DNA of 64,000 bases from Lunularia cruciata (Eukaryota > Streptophyta > Marchantiopsida > Lunulariales > Lunulariaceae), in assembly GCA_948567375.1 (NCBI GenBank), contig OX419761.1, forward strand, positions 2,482,501-2,546,500, read 5' to 3'. The notes beneath the pieces were generated by a model that saw only the letters and a list, made by a program, of their open reading frames with translations, was not told the origin of the DNA and made no database searches. Positions 52,247 through 62,560 of this stretch are shown here, piece by piece; positions within the stretch are counted from its first letter, which is position 1; the number at the start of each line of letters is the position of its first letter. Made by a program: the position numbers and the translations under genes.

Positions 52247-52741
52247 TGTAATACCAAGAGCTAGCCATATGATCTAGATGTGAAATTCGGTTTGGTAACA
52301 TCTAGAATGATGTTATACATGATGTCAAAATAGATCAGATAGAAGTATCACCAAAAGAGTACTACTAATAGGGCAAAAACCAAAATAGACTTGAGAACCT
52401 TAGAACTAATAGCTAGACATATGATTTAAAGGTGAGAATTGGTTTGGTAACATCTGGAAGTATGTTACACATGATGGACTAAATAGATCAGAAAGAGGTA
52501 TCACCAAAAGGGGACTTTTACTAATAGAGTAGGAACCAAAAAATGCTTGAATCTTTGAAGGCAATTTTGGAGGCCTAAACGGATGAATTAAGCGTACAAA
52601 ATGTGCAAATTCCCTCACCAATGAAGGAAAAGTTGGCCTTCCCTCCCCCCTACTTTGTCTCATCGAGAGCTTTCCAATGGTAACTTACGTGATTCTGAGA
52701 TTCCTACAAGAAGATTCCCTGTGGTCAAAGCTTGTTTGACC
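52247..52741 (+). repeat. LTR3 of the C/D composite, left part
   Basis: Starts TGTAATACCAAGAGCTAGCC, contains both subrepeats, and breaks at gtttgacc where element B inserted. Continues at 60568. Confidence 0.92.
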
Positions 52742-53433
52742 TGTGAGCCGGCCTGTCTCTCACTCAAGATGAACCTCTGATGGCTATTATGGTAGCGCAC
52801 CATGGACTAAGAAGGCAAAAAACCCGAACTCCATCATACTCCTCCAAGGCTAACACTCCAAGACTCAAGACATTGCTCACTAGAGAACTCAATGAGAGAG
52901 AGATAGTTGCAAATGAAAGGATGATGAGCACCTCCTCACCCCTTGTTTATATACTTGTGAAATAGTTACGTACCAAAGTTACTAATTACCGTAGTAACTC
53001 AAGTTACTAGACTAAAAGTCAAGTAAAGTCAAAAAGTAGAAAGGAATATCCATTCACATGGGCATATTCCCCTAAGCATGTGGTCCTATCTTGACCCAAC
53101 CACTAAGTCAAGGATTCCTTCACATGAGCTATCCTTGGACTAAAGAAGAATCCAAAACAAAAAGGCTTGCGGGCCCAAGAGTTCTCAACTCTTTCCCCAA
53201 AGCCAAACACCTAAGAATAATACCAAGTCAACACACTAAAATCCAAAATAGTGGTGCTCATCTTTTCTACTTCCTCTAAAGTAAGGTCCCCTCTATCTTA
53301 GCTATGACTAACTTTAGCTAACCATGACTAATACAGAACCATCCTTTATCTCTATATAAATAATATCTCTCAAGTGCTTGTAATACCAAGCTAAATATCA
53401 CAATACCAAACACATGCACAAATGGGTGTTACA
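52742..53433 (-). repeat. 3' LTR of element B
   Basis: On the minus strand runs TGTAACACCC to CCGGCTCACA. It is preceded on that strand by the purine-rich tagtccgggggtaaa (53434-53448). Confidence 0.92.
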
Positions 53434-53445
53434 TTTACCCCCGGA

Positions 53446-54595
53446 CTAAGTTTTCACTTTGTCCTCAAAGTGAAGGTCTCTCTTCCTTCTATGGTACATC
53501 TTCAACTTATCATGGTTAATCCTATCAAAGTGTCTTCCTCCCAACTCCTTGAGATCATAGGTGTAATTTCCCCACACCTTCTCCACTATGAAAGGTCCAA
53601 AGTACTCAGGCAAAAATTTCTTTTGCACTCTCTTGAATCAAATAGAATCAAACAACATTACCCAATCACCTTATTTGAAAGTCTCCACCTTCTTCTTGCC
53701 TTGCCTCTTGTCATAGCTCTCCTTTTGTTTCCTTTGGGCTTGCTCCACTCAAACCATAGCAACTGCTCTTGCCTCTTCCAACTCCATGAGTTGATCTTTC
53801 CTTGACTTCTCTGCATCACCTGCTTGTGCTTTCTTCAATCTCCTATGAATGCTTTGGAAGGTAGGAAGATCAAAGTGAATAGGTAAGGTAGACTCAATAC
53901 CATATACCAATTGAAATGGAGAATATCTGGTGGAAGTCTTCATGGTTGTCCTATACTCCCATAAAACTGCATGAATCCTCTTGTCCCAATGATGTTTAGC
54001 CCCCTCCATTTCTGCATCTTTGGCCAACATCATGCACAAGGTCTGATTGGTTCTCTCTGCCAAGCCATTGGAATTTGGCTTATAGGATGTAGTTACTCTA
54101 TGTGTGATAGAGAAATGTCGTAGCATGGCTGTAGTAATGCTTCTTGTAAACTCTCCTCCTCTATCAGAAACCAACTCCAAAGGGCATCCAAACCTAGTGA
54201 AAATGCGTTCATAAAGAAATCTACCCACTTCATCTTCATTCTTGTCCCTCAATGGTCTAGCCTCAACCCACTTGGTAAGGTAATCAGTAACTACCACAAT
54301 GTACCGATTGTTCCTTGGGGTTCTATTGAGAGGTCCTACAAAATCAATTCCCCACTTCTCAAAAGGTCCTAGCAATAGAATTGATCTAAGTGGTGGAGTG
54401 GATGGAGTGGATTCTAGCAAAAGCTTGACAAACATGACAAGTTTTGCAATTATCAAGACAATCCTTGAAAATCCCTCTCCAATGGTAACCTACATCTAGA
54501 ATCTTGAAAGCAGTCACCTTTCCTGCAAAGTGTCCTCCACATACTAAACCTTCATGAAACTCCTTTATGAGTAGGATAGACTCTTCCTTATCCAT
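53446..54595 (-). pseudogene. integrase of element B, nearly complete
   Basis: 54595-54386 encodes the HHCC zinc region (FHEGLVCGGHFAGKVTAF; CKTCHVCQ). After a frame change 54456-53749 (235 codons) encodes the core: PFEKWGIDFVGPLNR, YIVVVTDYLTKWVEA, LELVSDRGGEFT and NGLAERTNQT, so all three catalytic acids are present. A TGA at 53749 replaces a Gln/Arg codon (A has CAA). The C-terminal part (FLPEYFGPFIVEKVWGNYTY) ends in TAG at 53446, next to the polypurine tract. No chromodomain. Confidence 0.85.
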
Positions 54596-54601
54596 TGCTC
54601 T

Positions 54602-56001
54602 TCAAAGTAGACCATCTGCTCCTTGGTGAAAAAGAATATCCTCCACCATTGTATAAGGTCTAGATCTTGTTGCAAGGGCCTTCCTCTCCCTAGCATGCAT
54701 CCCTTCTGGATAGTTACCTCTTGTCACAAAATCCACAATCTCCTTGTATTCCATTGGAATCTCTTGAGTGACTGAGATTGTCATGAGCTCCTCATCCGGG
54801 AAGGAATCATCCATTGGCTCATCTCCATCATGATCATAGGCTCTAGATAACAAATCAGCATTTGCATGTTTCTTTCCTGGCCTATCCTCAATTGTGTAGT
54901 CATACTCAGACAAGAGTATCATCCACCTTGCTAGTCTCCCTTCAACATTAGGCTTGTTGAAGATGTACTTCAAAGCCTTGTGATCCGTGACAATTGTGGC
55001 TTTCCCTCCAATCAAGTAGTGTCTAAACTTCTTGAGACCAAAGATCACTGCCAACCCTTCTCTCTCCGTGACAGAGTAGTTCTTCTCTGCTGAAACCATC
55101 TGCCTACTAGCATAAGCTATTGGATGATCATGCCCATCTTGGTCTAATTGACTAAGAGTGCATCCTATAGCTACATTAGAAGCATCAGTGTAGAGGATGA
55201 AAGGCTTACTCCAATCAAGTTTAGCAAGAATTGGAGCTACAACAAGGGATTGCTTGAGCTCCTCAAAAGCTTTGAGAGCCTCTTTGTCTTCCAAAATCAC
55301 CATGTAATCTACACCCTTCTTCATGTAGATGGTCAATGCATAAGCCTTGTTGGAAAATGAGAAGATGAACCTCCTATAGTACCCAACCATCCCCAAGAAT
55401 TGGCGTAACTTTGTCAAGCTTGAAGGGAATGGAAGGTCTGAGATTTTCCTCACCTTCTCAAGATCAACTGCTATTCCATCCTTGGAGATGATGTGCCCTA
55501 AAAGTAGACCTTCTTCACATCCAAAAATGCACTTCTTTGGGTTGAGTGATGCATTTGCCTCATCCAAGCGTTGCAAGACTTTGATTAGGTGTTCAAAGTG
55601 CTCCTCCTTGCTCCCATAGACACAAAAGTCATCAATGAAGTCTCTCACAAATTTCCCAATGAAAGGTTCAAATACCTTGTTCATGAACCTTTGGAATGTG
55701 GCTGGAGCATTGCAAAGCCCAAAAGGCATGACCTTGAAAGCGTAAGTTCCCCAAGGTGTGGGAACGTGGTGAGTTGTTGATGCTCTGGTGAAATCTTGAT
55801 TTGGTTGTATCCACTATAACCATCTCCAAAACTGTACCTCTCATGACCTGCAACCTCCTCCAAGATCTCATCAATGAATGGCAATGGGCAGTAGTCCTTC
55901 TTGGTAACAGCATTAAGCTTCTTGTAATCCACACATACCCGAAGCTTGCCATTCTTTTTTTTCACAATGACAATTGGAGACACCCATTCTGAATTCTCCA
56001 C
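54602..56001 (-). pseudogene. reverse transcriptase and RNase H of element B
   Basis: 56001-55681 encodes RT fingers (WVSPIVIVKKKNGKLRVCVD; FGDGYSGYNQIKI). After a frame change near 55735 an open run of 375 codons (55729-54602) encodes [16 protein letters not shown], the catalytic [26 protein letters not shown], and RNase H with FILYTDASNVAIGC and TDHKALKYIF. The FIDD form of the catalytic box and YSGYNQI resemble Athila/Tat-type RTs. The run ends at TGA (54602) where element A has CAA. Confidence 0.87.
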
Positions 56002-56037
56002 CTCAAAGATAAATCTAGCCTCCTTGAGCTTATCAAT

Positions 56038-56538
56038 CTACTCCTTCACAACCAAAGATATTGGTGGGCTAATGCGACATTGCTTGTGGCGGATTGGTCT
56101 TGCATGTGACTCCACCTCTATCTTGTGCTCCTCCAAGGTGACTTCCTTCAAATCCTTGTAACTAAAAGCAAACACATGGATGAACTTGCGGAAAATCTCC
56201 TCAAATCTCACCTTCTCCTCTTTGGTAACATTTGGGCCATACTTGAGGGTAGCTAACCTTCTCTCTACCTCCTCAAGTGTCAATGGTGATTTGTCTGGGT
56301 CCTTCAAAACCTCTGGCTTAGGTGCAAAATCCATAGCACACAAGGGATACACATTTGAATCAGATTCAGATTCATCTTCCTCCGTGGAAGTCTCTTCCTC
56401 CATGCTTGTGTCCACACCTGAAGCTCCTTCTTCAGAATCTGATTCCCAATAATCAGAAGATGGTGTATCTGAATGTGAAGTGTTGGTGGTGTTAGTCACA
56501 GGAACTGTGACTCTATGGTTTGATGGCCCAATCCTCAA
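56038..56538 (-). CDS. protease-RT linker of element B
   Basis: Open for 166 codons, acidic N-terminus (EEETSTEEDESESDSNVYPL) then LCAMDFAPKPEVLKDPDKSP and ISPPISLVVKE, ending at a TAG where element A reads GAG (Glu). It is part of the pol polyprotein between protease and RT, not a separate gene. Confidence 0.7.
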   Translation of the reverse strand: MRIGPSNHRVTVPVTNTTNTSHSDTPSSDYWESDSEEGASGVDTSMEEETSTEEDESESDSNVYPLCAMDFAPKPEVLKDPDKSPLTLEEVERRLATLKYGPNVTKEEKVRFEEIFRKFIHVFAFSYKDLKEVTLEEHKIEVESHARPIRHKQCRISPPISLVVKE

Positions 56539-56553
56539 GAACCCTTTGTGCCA

Positions 56554-57347
56554 TCAATCAGTTGTGCATGCTGCTCTCAACCATGACCTCCCAAGAAGTA
56601 AGTCATAGCTTGAATCCTTCAAGACTTGGAAAGTCATGAGATTTTGAACTCCCATAACTAAAACTACCACTTTATCCATCACCCCTACTGGTCGAACTTG
56701 TTGCTTGTTTGCCATGCTCACCACAAATGTTGAAGGTCTTGAGGGTAGCATACCCAACTTCTTCATCAACCTTTCTGACATGGCATTTACTGCTGATCCT
56801 CCATCAACCAATGCATCCTTGATGTTGTGACCATTCACTCTCACATCAATCTTGGAGGTATATTCACAAGCCTCCCATGGTGCTGGCTTGGCATCCACCA
56901 CCCCCATTGATATTGGAACTTTTGCCTTCTTCTTCCTCTTGCTCCTTGTAGAACTCAAACCACCTCTAAGCTCCTTTCTCAAGGTAGGGTTCAAAGCAAT
57001 TGATTGGCCCACTGTGATGTTAGCCTTATGACTACCAAAATCCTCCAACACATTGTAGTTCCATTGTTGCTTTGAGATCAAGAAGTCCTCCATCCCCAAC
57101 TTCTTCCTTGGAGTCTTTGTTGTTGATGGTGTGAGGTGCGAGTGCTCCTAGTAGACATAGGAGTATCCTTGCTTGAAGTAAATCCTTGAGAAGAGTGAAC
57201 ATCCTCTGCAAAACGAGCTCTCTTCTTCTCTTGTACCAAAAGCTCCAAATTAAGACTCTTGAAGTTTGAGCACTCTCCCTTCTCATACTTGCTCTCCACC
57301 ACATCTATGGATGCTATCCCCTTACCTTTGTTTGGATTAGGAGACAC
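56554..57347 (-). pseudogene. protease region of element B
   Basis: 57347-57078 covers the gag-protease linker (GKGIASIDVVESKYEKGE; FAEDVHSSQGFTSSKDT). After a frame change 57099-56554 encodes KIDVRVNGHNIKDALVDGGS, VNAMSERLMKKLGM and SSYDLLLGRSWLRAA. The active site is D-G-G. The product would cleave the polyprotein. Confidence 0.8.
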
Positions 57348-58306
57348 TTGGGTTTCACTACCTCCCTCTTTCCCTCTATTGGCTTCCTCATAACCCCTTC
57401 ATCCATGGTAAGTGGAATTTGGGCAATTCCTTTGGATATGGCCTCTTCCTCCACAACCAAAACAATTTCTATCATTGAATTGTTGGCTGGTTGGCTTCCT
57501 CTATATGGATAGTTTCCATAACTCCTAGGCCCTCTCCCTACATTCTGATCCACCTCTCTCTTCTCCCATAGTTGCACCACATTGATCTTGAGATCCGCAA
57601 GTTGTTCTGTGATGGTTTGGAGTGGATCTTTTGGTGGAGGTGCAAGAACTGGAGCAACTACTACTTGTGGTGCAACCCTTGTCACCAAAGTATCAAAAGT
57701 TCCACCATACTTGTAGCCTTGAGGAGGATGCACAACCTCCTTCACCACCAAATCACTCTCATCCCTTTCCAAACTCTCCTCCATACAAATTGCGATCTTG
57801 ATAGCTTTAACCTTGGAAGAAGGTTTCTCATATCTCACCTTGCTTCTAATTTGTGGTCTCAATCCTCCCACAAAATTCTTGGTGAGCATGGCCCCTATGC
57901 CAATCATTGTAGTCTCCACATCATCCCCACCCTTCCTCAACACTATGCAAAATCTGGACTCTAACTTTTCCATTCTTTCCACATAGACTCTCACTTTCTC
58001 TCCATCTCCTTGCTTGAGAAATGTAACCTCACTCATCAATCTCTCATAACTCTTGTCAGGAAAAAATTTCTCAATGAGTGCTGAAGTCAAAGTCTCCCAA
58101 GACTCCTCTTCCCCATCTCTCCTCTCTCTCTTTTGGTATTCTGACTCATACCATGTAAGTGCTGCATCCTCAAAGAAATCTGGTAATAATGATACCCACT
58201 CATTCTTCCTCCTCTCATTGTTTCCTTTGCAAGCTCTCTTGAAGTCTCTCACAAAGGCCTCCACATCTTCTCCATCCTTGCCAAAGAAAACCGGAAGTTT
58301 CCCCAT
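57314..58306 (-). pseudogene. gag of element B with knuckle shifted out of frame
   Basis: Open for 330 codons from MGKLPVFFGKDGEDVEAFV: retrotransposon gag core (LLPDFFEDAALTWYESEYQK; LIEKFFPDKSYERLMSEV; NFVGGLRPQIRSKVRYEKP). A one-base loss after PANN, relative to element A (aacaattcaat versus aacaatttcaat), moves the zinc knuckle CFGCGGRGHIQRNC (about 57440-57485) into another frame. The start matches the first Met after the 5' leader ORFs. Confidence 0.85.
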
Positions 58307-58541
58307 CTTAACCCCTCATTATCTTTCTTTTGTCTCAAAATTTTTTTTCTCTTTTCTTTTCTCTCACTCTATTACTAATAGAGTATATACATGACTAACA
58401 TCATCTGAGAATAATCCACTCTAGGGAACACAAAAGGTTCAGGTTGCTCCAAGATTTCTATAGCAACATCAAATCCTAGAGTGCATATTAATCTAACTCT
58501 CATGGATAGTTTATCCATAAGTTGAAAGATTATCTCCATCA

Positions 58542-59015
58542 CTAATCTTGAGAACTAGCTGATGAAGGTGGTAGTATTTCTGTAGTTGTACCAAGACTCT
58601 CTCCAAGATCCTTCACCAAAGTTTCCAAAAGTGCTTTTACTCCACTACACTCATGTCCTTTTGGAAGTCCTTCAACTCCACAAACCTCACACAACTCCTT
58701 GGTCTTATATCTTCTCCCTCCCAATCTTGGTGAAGAAGGTCCAACATGCAAACCCAATTCAAGTAAGCCTCTACTTTCCCTCAATCTCTTGCTCTCAAAG
58801 GTCAATGGACATGAACTTGCCTTATGTCCCTTCTCTCCACACAGAAAGCACTTAGACTCACTCTTTCCTCCAAGTGGTGTAGGTTTCTGGATCCTCTCAA
58901 CACTCTCTTCAAATTCTATTGTAAACTCTCTTTTCCTCAAATCCACCCCTACAATCACCTCAAACCCTTGGGGAACCTTGTATAATCTCAATTTCCACTC
59001 TTGATGACCCTCCAT
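58542..59015 (-). CDS. accessory zinc-knuckle ORF upstream of gag in element B
   Basis: 157 codons, separate from and 5' of gag. It reads VPQGFEVIVGVDLRKREFTI, then a canonical CCHC knuckle CFLCGEKGHKASSC, a basic RLRESRGLLELG stretch, a second Cys/His cluster CEVCGVEGLPKGHEC, and a tail SGVKALLETLVKDLGESL. Element A has the same ORF in broken form. Plant Ogre/Retand-type elements also carry an extra ORF before gag (known), but I do not recognise this protein. Possible roles are RNA binding or packaging (inference from the knuckle). Confidence 0.7.
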   Translation of the reverse strand: MEGHQEWKLRLYKVPQGFEVIVGVDLRKREFTIEFEESVERIQKPTPLGGKSESKCFLCGEKGHKASSCPLTFESKRLRESRGLLELGLHVGPSSPRLGGRRYKTKELCEVCGVEGLPKGHECSGVKALLETLVKDLGESLGTTTEILPPSSASSQD

Positions 59016-59663
59016 GTTCCCAAGATGAATCTAAATACTCAAACATGCTTTTTTGTTGATCTCCAACTCCTCATGCATGAGATCTCCACTCTGCAGAATT
59101 GACCCTTCCTCACAATGTCACTCAAATCTCCCAACCAGTATATCAAAGTCCTCTGAAATTTGGCACATTTGATCACAACTCTAGAGCGTCCCTCCCTGAA
59201 AAATTTCAGATCTTTTCATCAAGCCATTTGGCCTAGACACCTTTCTATTCAGCACACAAATTTCAGATTTGGTCTGAAAACCACCCCCCTCACTTCAAAA
59301 ACTCATAACGCCCTGTGAAAAAACGATCACTCTCTAATTTTTGTGGCAGCAGGTAGGATACAACGCACTAAATTCCCTTGGAAATTTTCAAAACAATTCA
59401 CTTAAAATTGAAGAAATGGCAGACTCTGTACAATTTTCCAAAGAGCATGTAGTTGCGGGAGCACTTTACCCTATCAACTTTCAAAAATTCTAGCTCAGTG
59501 CGCATAGTAGCTCTGATAATAATTTCAAGTGTGCTAACTGAAAGATAACCCAAGCTATCATGTGTAGAAATTTCAAGTTTAGATCTTAAACTTGAGATTT
59601 TGCCCAAAATCACCTTAATCCCCAAAATCTGCAATCCACCTCACACAATCTCTCCAATTCCTC

Positions 59664-59897
59664 TCATGTGTACAAGATGTACAAAATCACCTCAAAGACA
59701 TCATAATGAACTACAAGGTATACAAATGGATCTTGGTTCTCTAACATAAGTTCAGCCCTCTCCTCTCCTAATGTTCTCTCCAAGTGAGCTCTCATAGCCT
59801 CCTTCTGCCTAATGTAGAATTGAACGCGAAACATTATCTTGCCTTCTAGAGAGGTCCCGGCAATGGAACCAAAAATGTGAGCCGGCATGTCTCTCAC
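59664..59897 (-). CDS. leader ORF of element B with G-x12-P domain
   Basis: Frame runs from the LTR end across the primer site to a stop at 59664; first ATG at 59834. It matches the element A leader ORF (IMFRVQFYIRQKEAMRAHL; LGEERAELMLEN; DPFVYLVVHYD). The second Pro of the shared pattern is Leu here, a C-to-T type change. See element A and the C/D and E leader segments. Confidence 0.55.
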   Translation of the reverse strand: MRDMPAHIFGSIAGTSLEGKIMFRVQFYIRQKEAMRAHLERTLGEERAELMLENQDPFVYLVVHYDVFEVILYILYT

Positions 59898-60567
59898 TCA
59901 AGATGAACCTCTGATGGCTATTATGGTAGCGCACCATGGACTAAGAAGGCAAAAAACCCGAACTCCATCATACTCCTCCAAGGCTAACACTCCAAGACTC
60001 AAGACATTGCTCACTAGAGAACTCAATGAGAGAGAGATAGTTGCAAATGAAAGGATGATGAGCACCTCCTCACCCCTTGTTTATATACTTGTGAAATAGT
60101 TACGTACCAAAGTTACTAATTACCGTAGTAACTCAAGTTACTAGACTAAAAGTCAAGTAAAGTCAAAAAGTAGAAAGGAATATCCATTCACATGGGCATA
60201 TTCCCCTAAGCATGTGGTCCTATCTTGACCCAACCACTAAGTCAAGGATTCCTTCACATGAGCTATCCTTGGACTAAAGAAGAATCCAAAACAAAAAGGC
60301 TTGCGGGCCCAAGAGTTCTCAACTCTTTCCTCAAAGCCAAACACCTAAGAATAATACCAAGTCAACACACTAAAATCCAAAATAGTGGTGCTCATCTTTT
60401 CTACTTCCTCTAAAGTAAGGTCCCCTCTATCTTAGCTATGACTAAATTTAGCTAACCATGACTAATATAGAACCATCCTTTATCTCTATATAAATAATAT
60501 CTCTCAAGTACTTGTAATACCAAGCTAAACATCACAATACCACACACATGCACAAATGGGTGTTACA
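59876..60567 (-). repeat. 5' LTR of element B
   Basis: 692 bp; TATA box (TATATAAA on the minus strand) at 60080-60087. Confidence 0.92.
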
Positions 60568-60794
60568 AACCAACCAGATAGGACCTAGACCAGACATGTC
60601 ACCTATCCAAGTAAGTAATCCAAGGGTGGAGCCTGCTGACATGTCACCTATCTGTGTCCCTAATCCTATGGTGGAGCTTCCTTGGAGGAGATCCTCTTTG
60701 TCTATATAATAAAGAGAAGGTGCTCCTTTGGGGCATCAAATGTTTGAGTATGCAATCTGTGTTTTCTCTCTTCTCTTGTCCTTGGAGTATTACA
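60568..60794 (+). repeat. LTR3 of the C/D composite, right part
   Basis: Resumes aaccaaccagat after element B, carries the TATA region tatataataa (60703-60712) and ends TATTACA, then GTGCC. Confidence 0.92.
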
Positions 60795-60799
60795 GTGCC

Positions 60800-62555
60800 T
60801 AGCCATGGAGCTTATGGGTAATAGGACATATATAGACCTATTGCTAATAATCTTGGCCCAATTATATTCCCAACTATTGGAACCTTCTGCACTTATTTCC
60901 AATGCTCCTTCTACCTATTAGGGGAGAAAAGTGCAACCTAACCATTCATCACAACACACACTCTTAGTTTATTGGTCATCATTTTGAGCACTATTGAGGA
61001 GACAACACGCCTAAAGTGAAAGAACCTAAGCATAATATCTACACACCAATTCAAACTAACTAGGCATACAATCAAGCATGCAAGCATGAAGAGGATACAA
61101 ATACAATCAACTTAATAATAACTCTCTATGATTTTGATAAAAATGTGCTTTAAATATTCCTTGCTTTGTCTAATAACTATTCTTAGTCTTTTCTCCAATA
61201 TTTATTTCCAACTTGTACTCTAAGTAGATAAATTATATGTCTTTTGGTGAGAAAATATTAGGAGACTCAAACTTAGATAACTTATTTCCTATATCTCTAA
61301 CTCCAATGTAAGGAAATCTCTAATCTAATCACATTGGGTCCCTTGACAATGTCTCAAGCTTATCTTGGTTTGGTAGTTCAAACCCTTATTTTGAAACTAC
61401 TATAGTCTCAATTCTTGCATAATTTTGCCAGAGTTTTGGCCCAATGATTCATGTCAACACTAAGAGATACCAAAAAGTTTTCATCCTTTCAATCATGATT
61501 TCAAATGGGGAGATTGACAGTTTATTGTAGTTGGAGATAAAATAACTCCTCAATGCTTATGATAATATTTTTGGTAGAGTTTGTTGCATCAAATCGTATT
61601 ACTTATAAACCTTGAGCCAAAGAGATTTTGTAGAATAGTTAGTTATGCACTTGTCTAAACTTTTGTAAAGCTTGATATCTAAATACAAAACAAATCCCTA
61701 AATATGGATCAATTTCCAAGTTGGGCTAACTTTTGAGCTCTACAAACCCATTTATACTTGATCCAAAACAATAAACTTTTTATTTAATTAATTCACCTGA
61801 AAATTTTGCATAGAGGTACAAGATATAGCTTCCAACAATATTGGAAATTTGAAGATTGATTTAAACTAGAACTTAAGATGTGACCAAAATCCCAAACTTT
61901 ATCATAAGCTCTACCTCAAGATCTTGATTTCAAGTACTCCAACTTTGACTGGACACATTAGATTTTCCATTCACTCAAAGTGCTCTTTCTTTGGATCAAC
62001 ATAATCCAAATACATTCTACTATCTAACCCAATTGATAGAGCATGAAAAGCTATCACAAAAGCTCAAATTTTTCCAAATTGTGCACTTGGGTATGAATTA
62101 GAAACCCCATTCTTAATTTAATCATATCTCAATTATAACTTACTCAAATATCATGTTTTTGGTTTCCATACCATAGGTTGTTCGCTCTACTCTTTAACAA
62201 TTTTCCTTCCTAAATGGACTTTCTTAAACTTCCCAAAAAATCCTCAACATGTTGGGACCCAAACTCTTTCACTTTTGACACTTACCAACTCCTCTTTTGA
62301 CACATGGACCCCCAAACTGCACCTTTAAGGCCTTGAGTACAATTTTAGTCTCTGTCCTACAAAAGGATACAAATGGTTAAGTACTAAACTTGTCTATAAG
62401 TAAGCATAGAGAAGATAATAGAATCCTAGTTCTCCACTACCAATTGGATGAATTCAAGCCATCCAAGCTCAAAAGTGATCATTGTACATAATCTAAAGCT
62501 TAATGAGAAAAAAAATTTAGAGGCACATCATATGCACAAAACATCTCTCAAAACA
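60800..62555. other. AT-rich intergenic DNA
   Basis: No gene or RNA recognised. A diverged single-arm copy of the foldback at 40561 occurs at 62379-62490. Confidence 0.5.
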
Positions 62556-62560
62556 CCCTC

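Larger units (their letters stand above)
52742..60567 (-). mobile_element. LTR retrotransposon B (Ty3/Gypsy), youngest insertion
   Basis: LTRs 52742-53433 and 59876-60567, each 692 bp, differing at about seven positions by eye (about 99% identical). It splits LTR3 of the C/D composite; the broken target is rejoined by removing it (…tttgacc + aaccag…), with gacc/aacc as a slightly mutated short target duplication. Internal order matches element A: primer site, leader ORF, zinc-knuckle ORF, gag, protease, RT, RNase H, integrase. A handful of stops and frameshifts interrupt the frames, so it is recent but already not fully intact. Confidence 0.93.
42577..60794 (+). mobile_element. composite chromovirus C/D with three LTRs (interrupted by element B)
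   Basis: Structure: LTR1 42577-43312, internal C 43313-46369 (ends inside RT), LTR2 46370-47102, internal D 47103-52246 (complete order), LTR3 52247-52741 continuing at 60568-60794 after element B. A 5-bp duplication GTGCC flanks the whole (42572-42576 and 60795-60799). LTR1 and LTR3 share variants that LTR2 lacks, so LTR1/LTR3 are the original pair. The internal regions encode gag, protease, RT, RNase H, integrase and a chromodomain, placing it among plant chromoviruses. Confidence 0.92.

Noticed and set aside
42577-60794. Simple tandem dimer of one element from unequal crossing over
   Set aside because: LTR2 is more different from LTR1 and LTR3 than they are from each other, and copy C ends abruptly within RT at the first base of LTR2.
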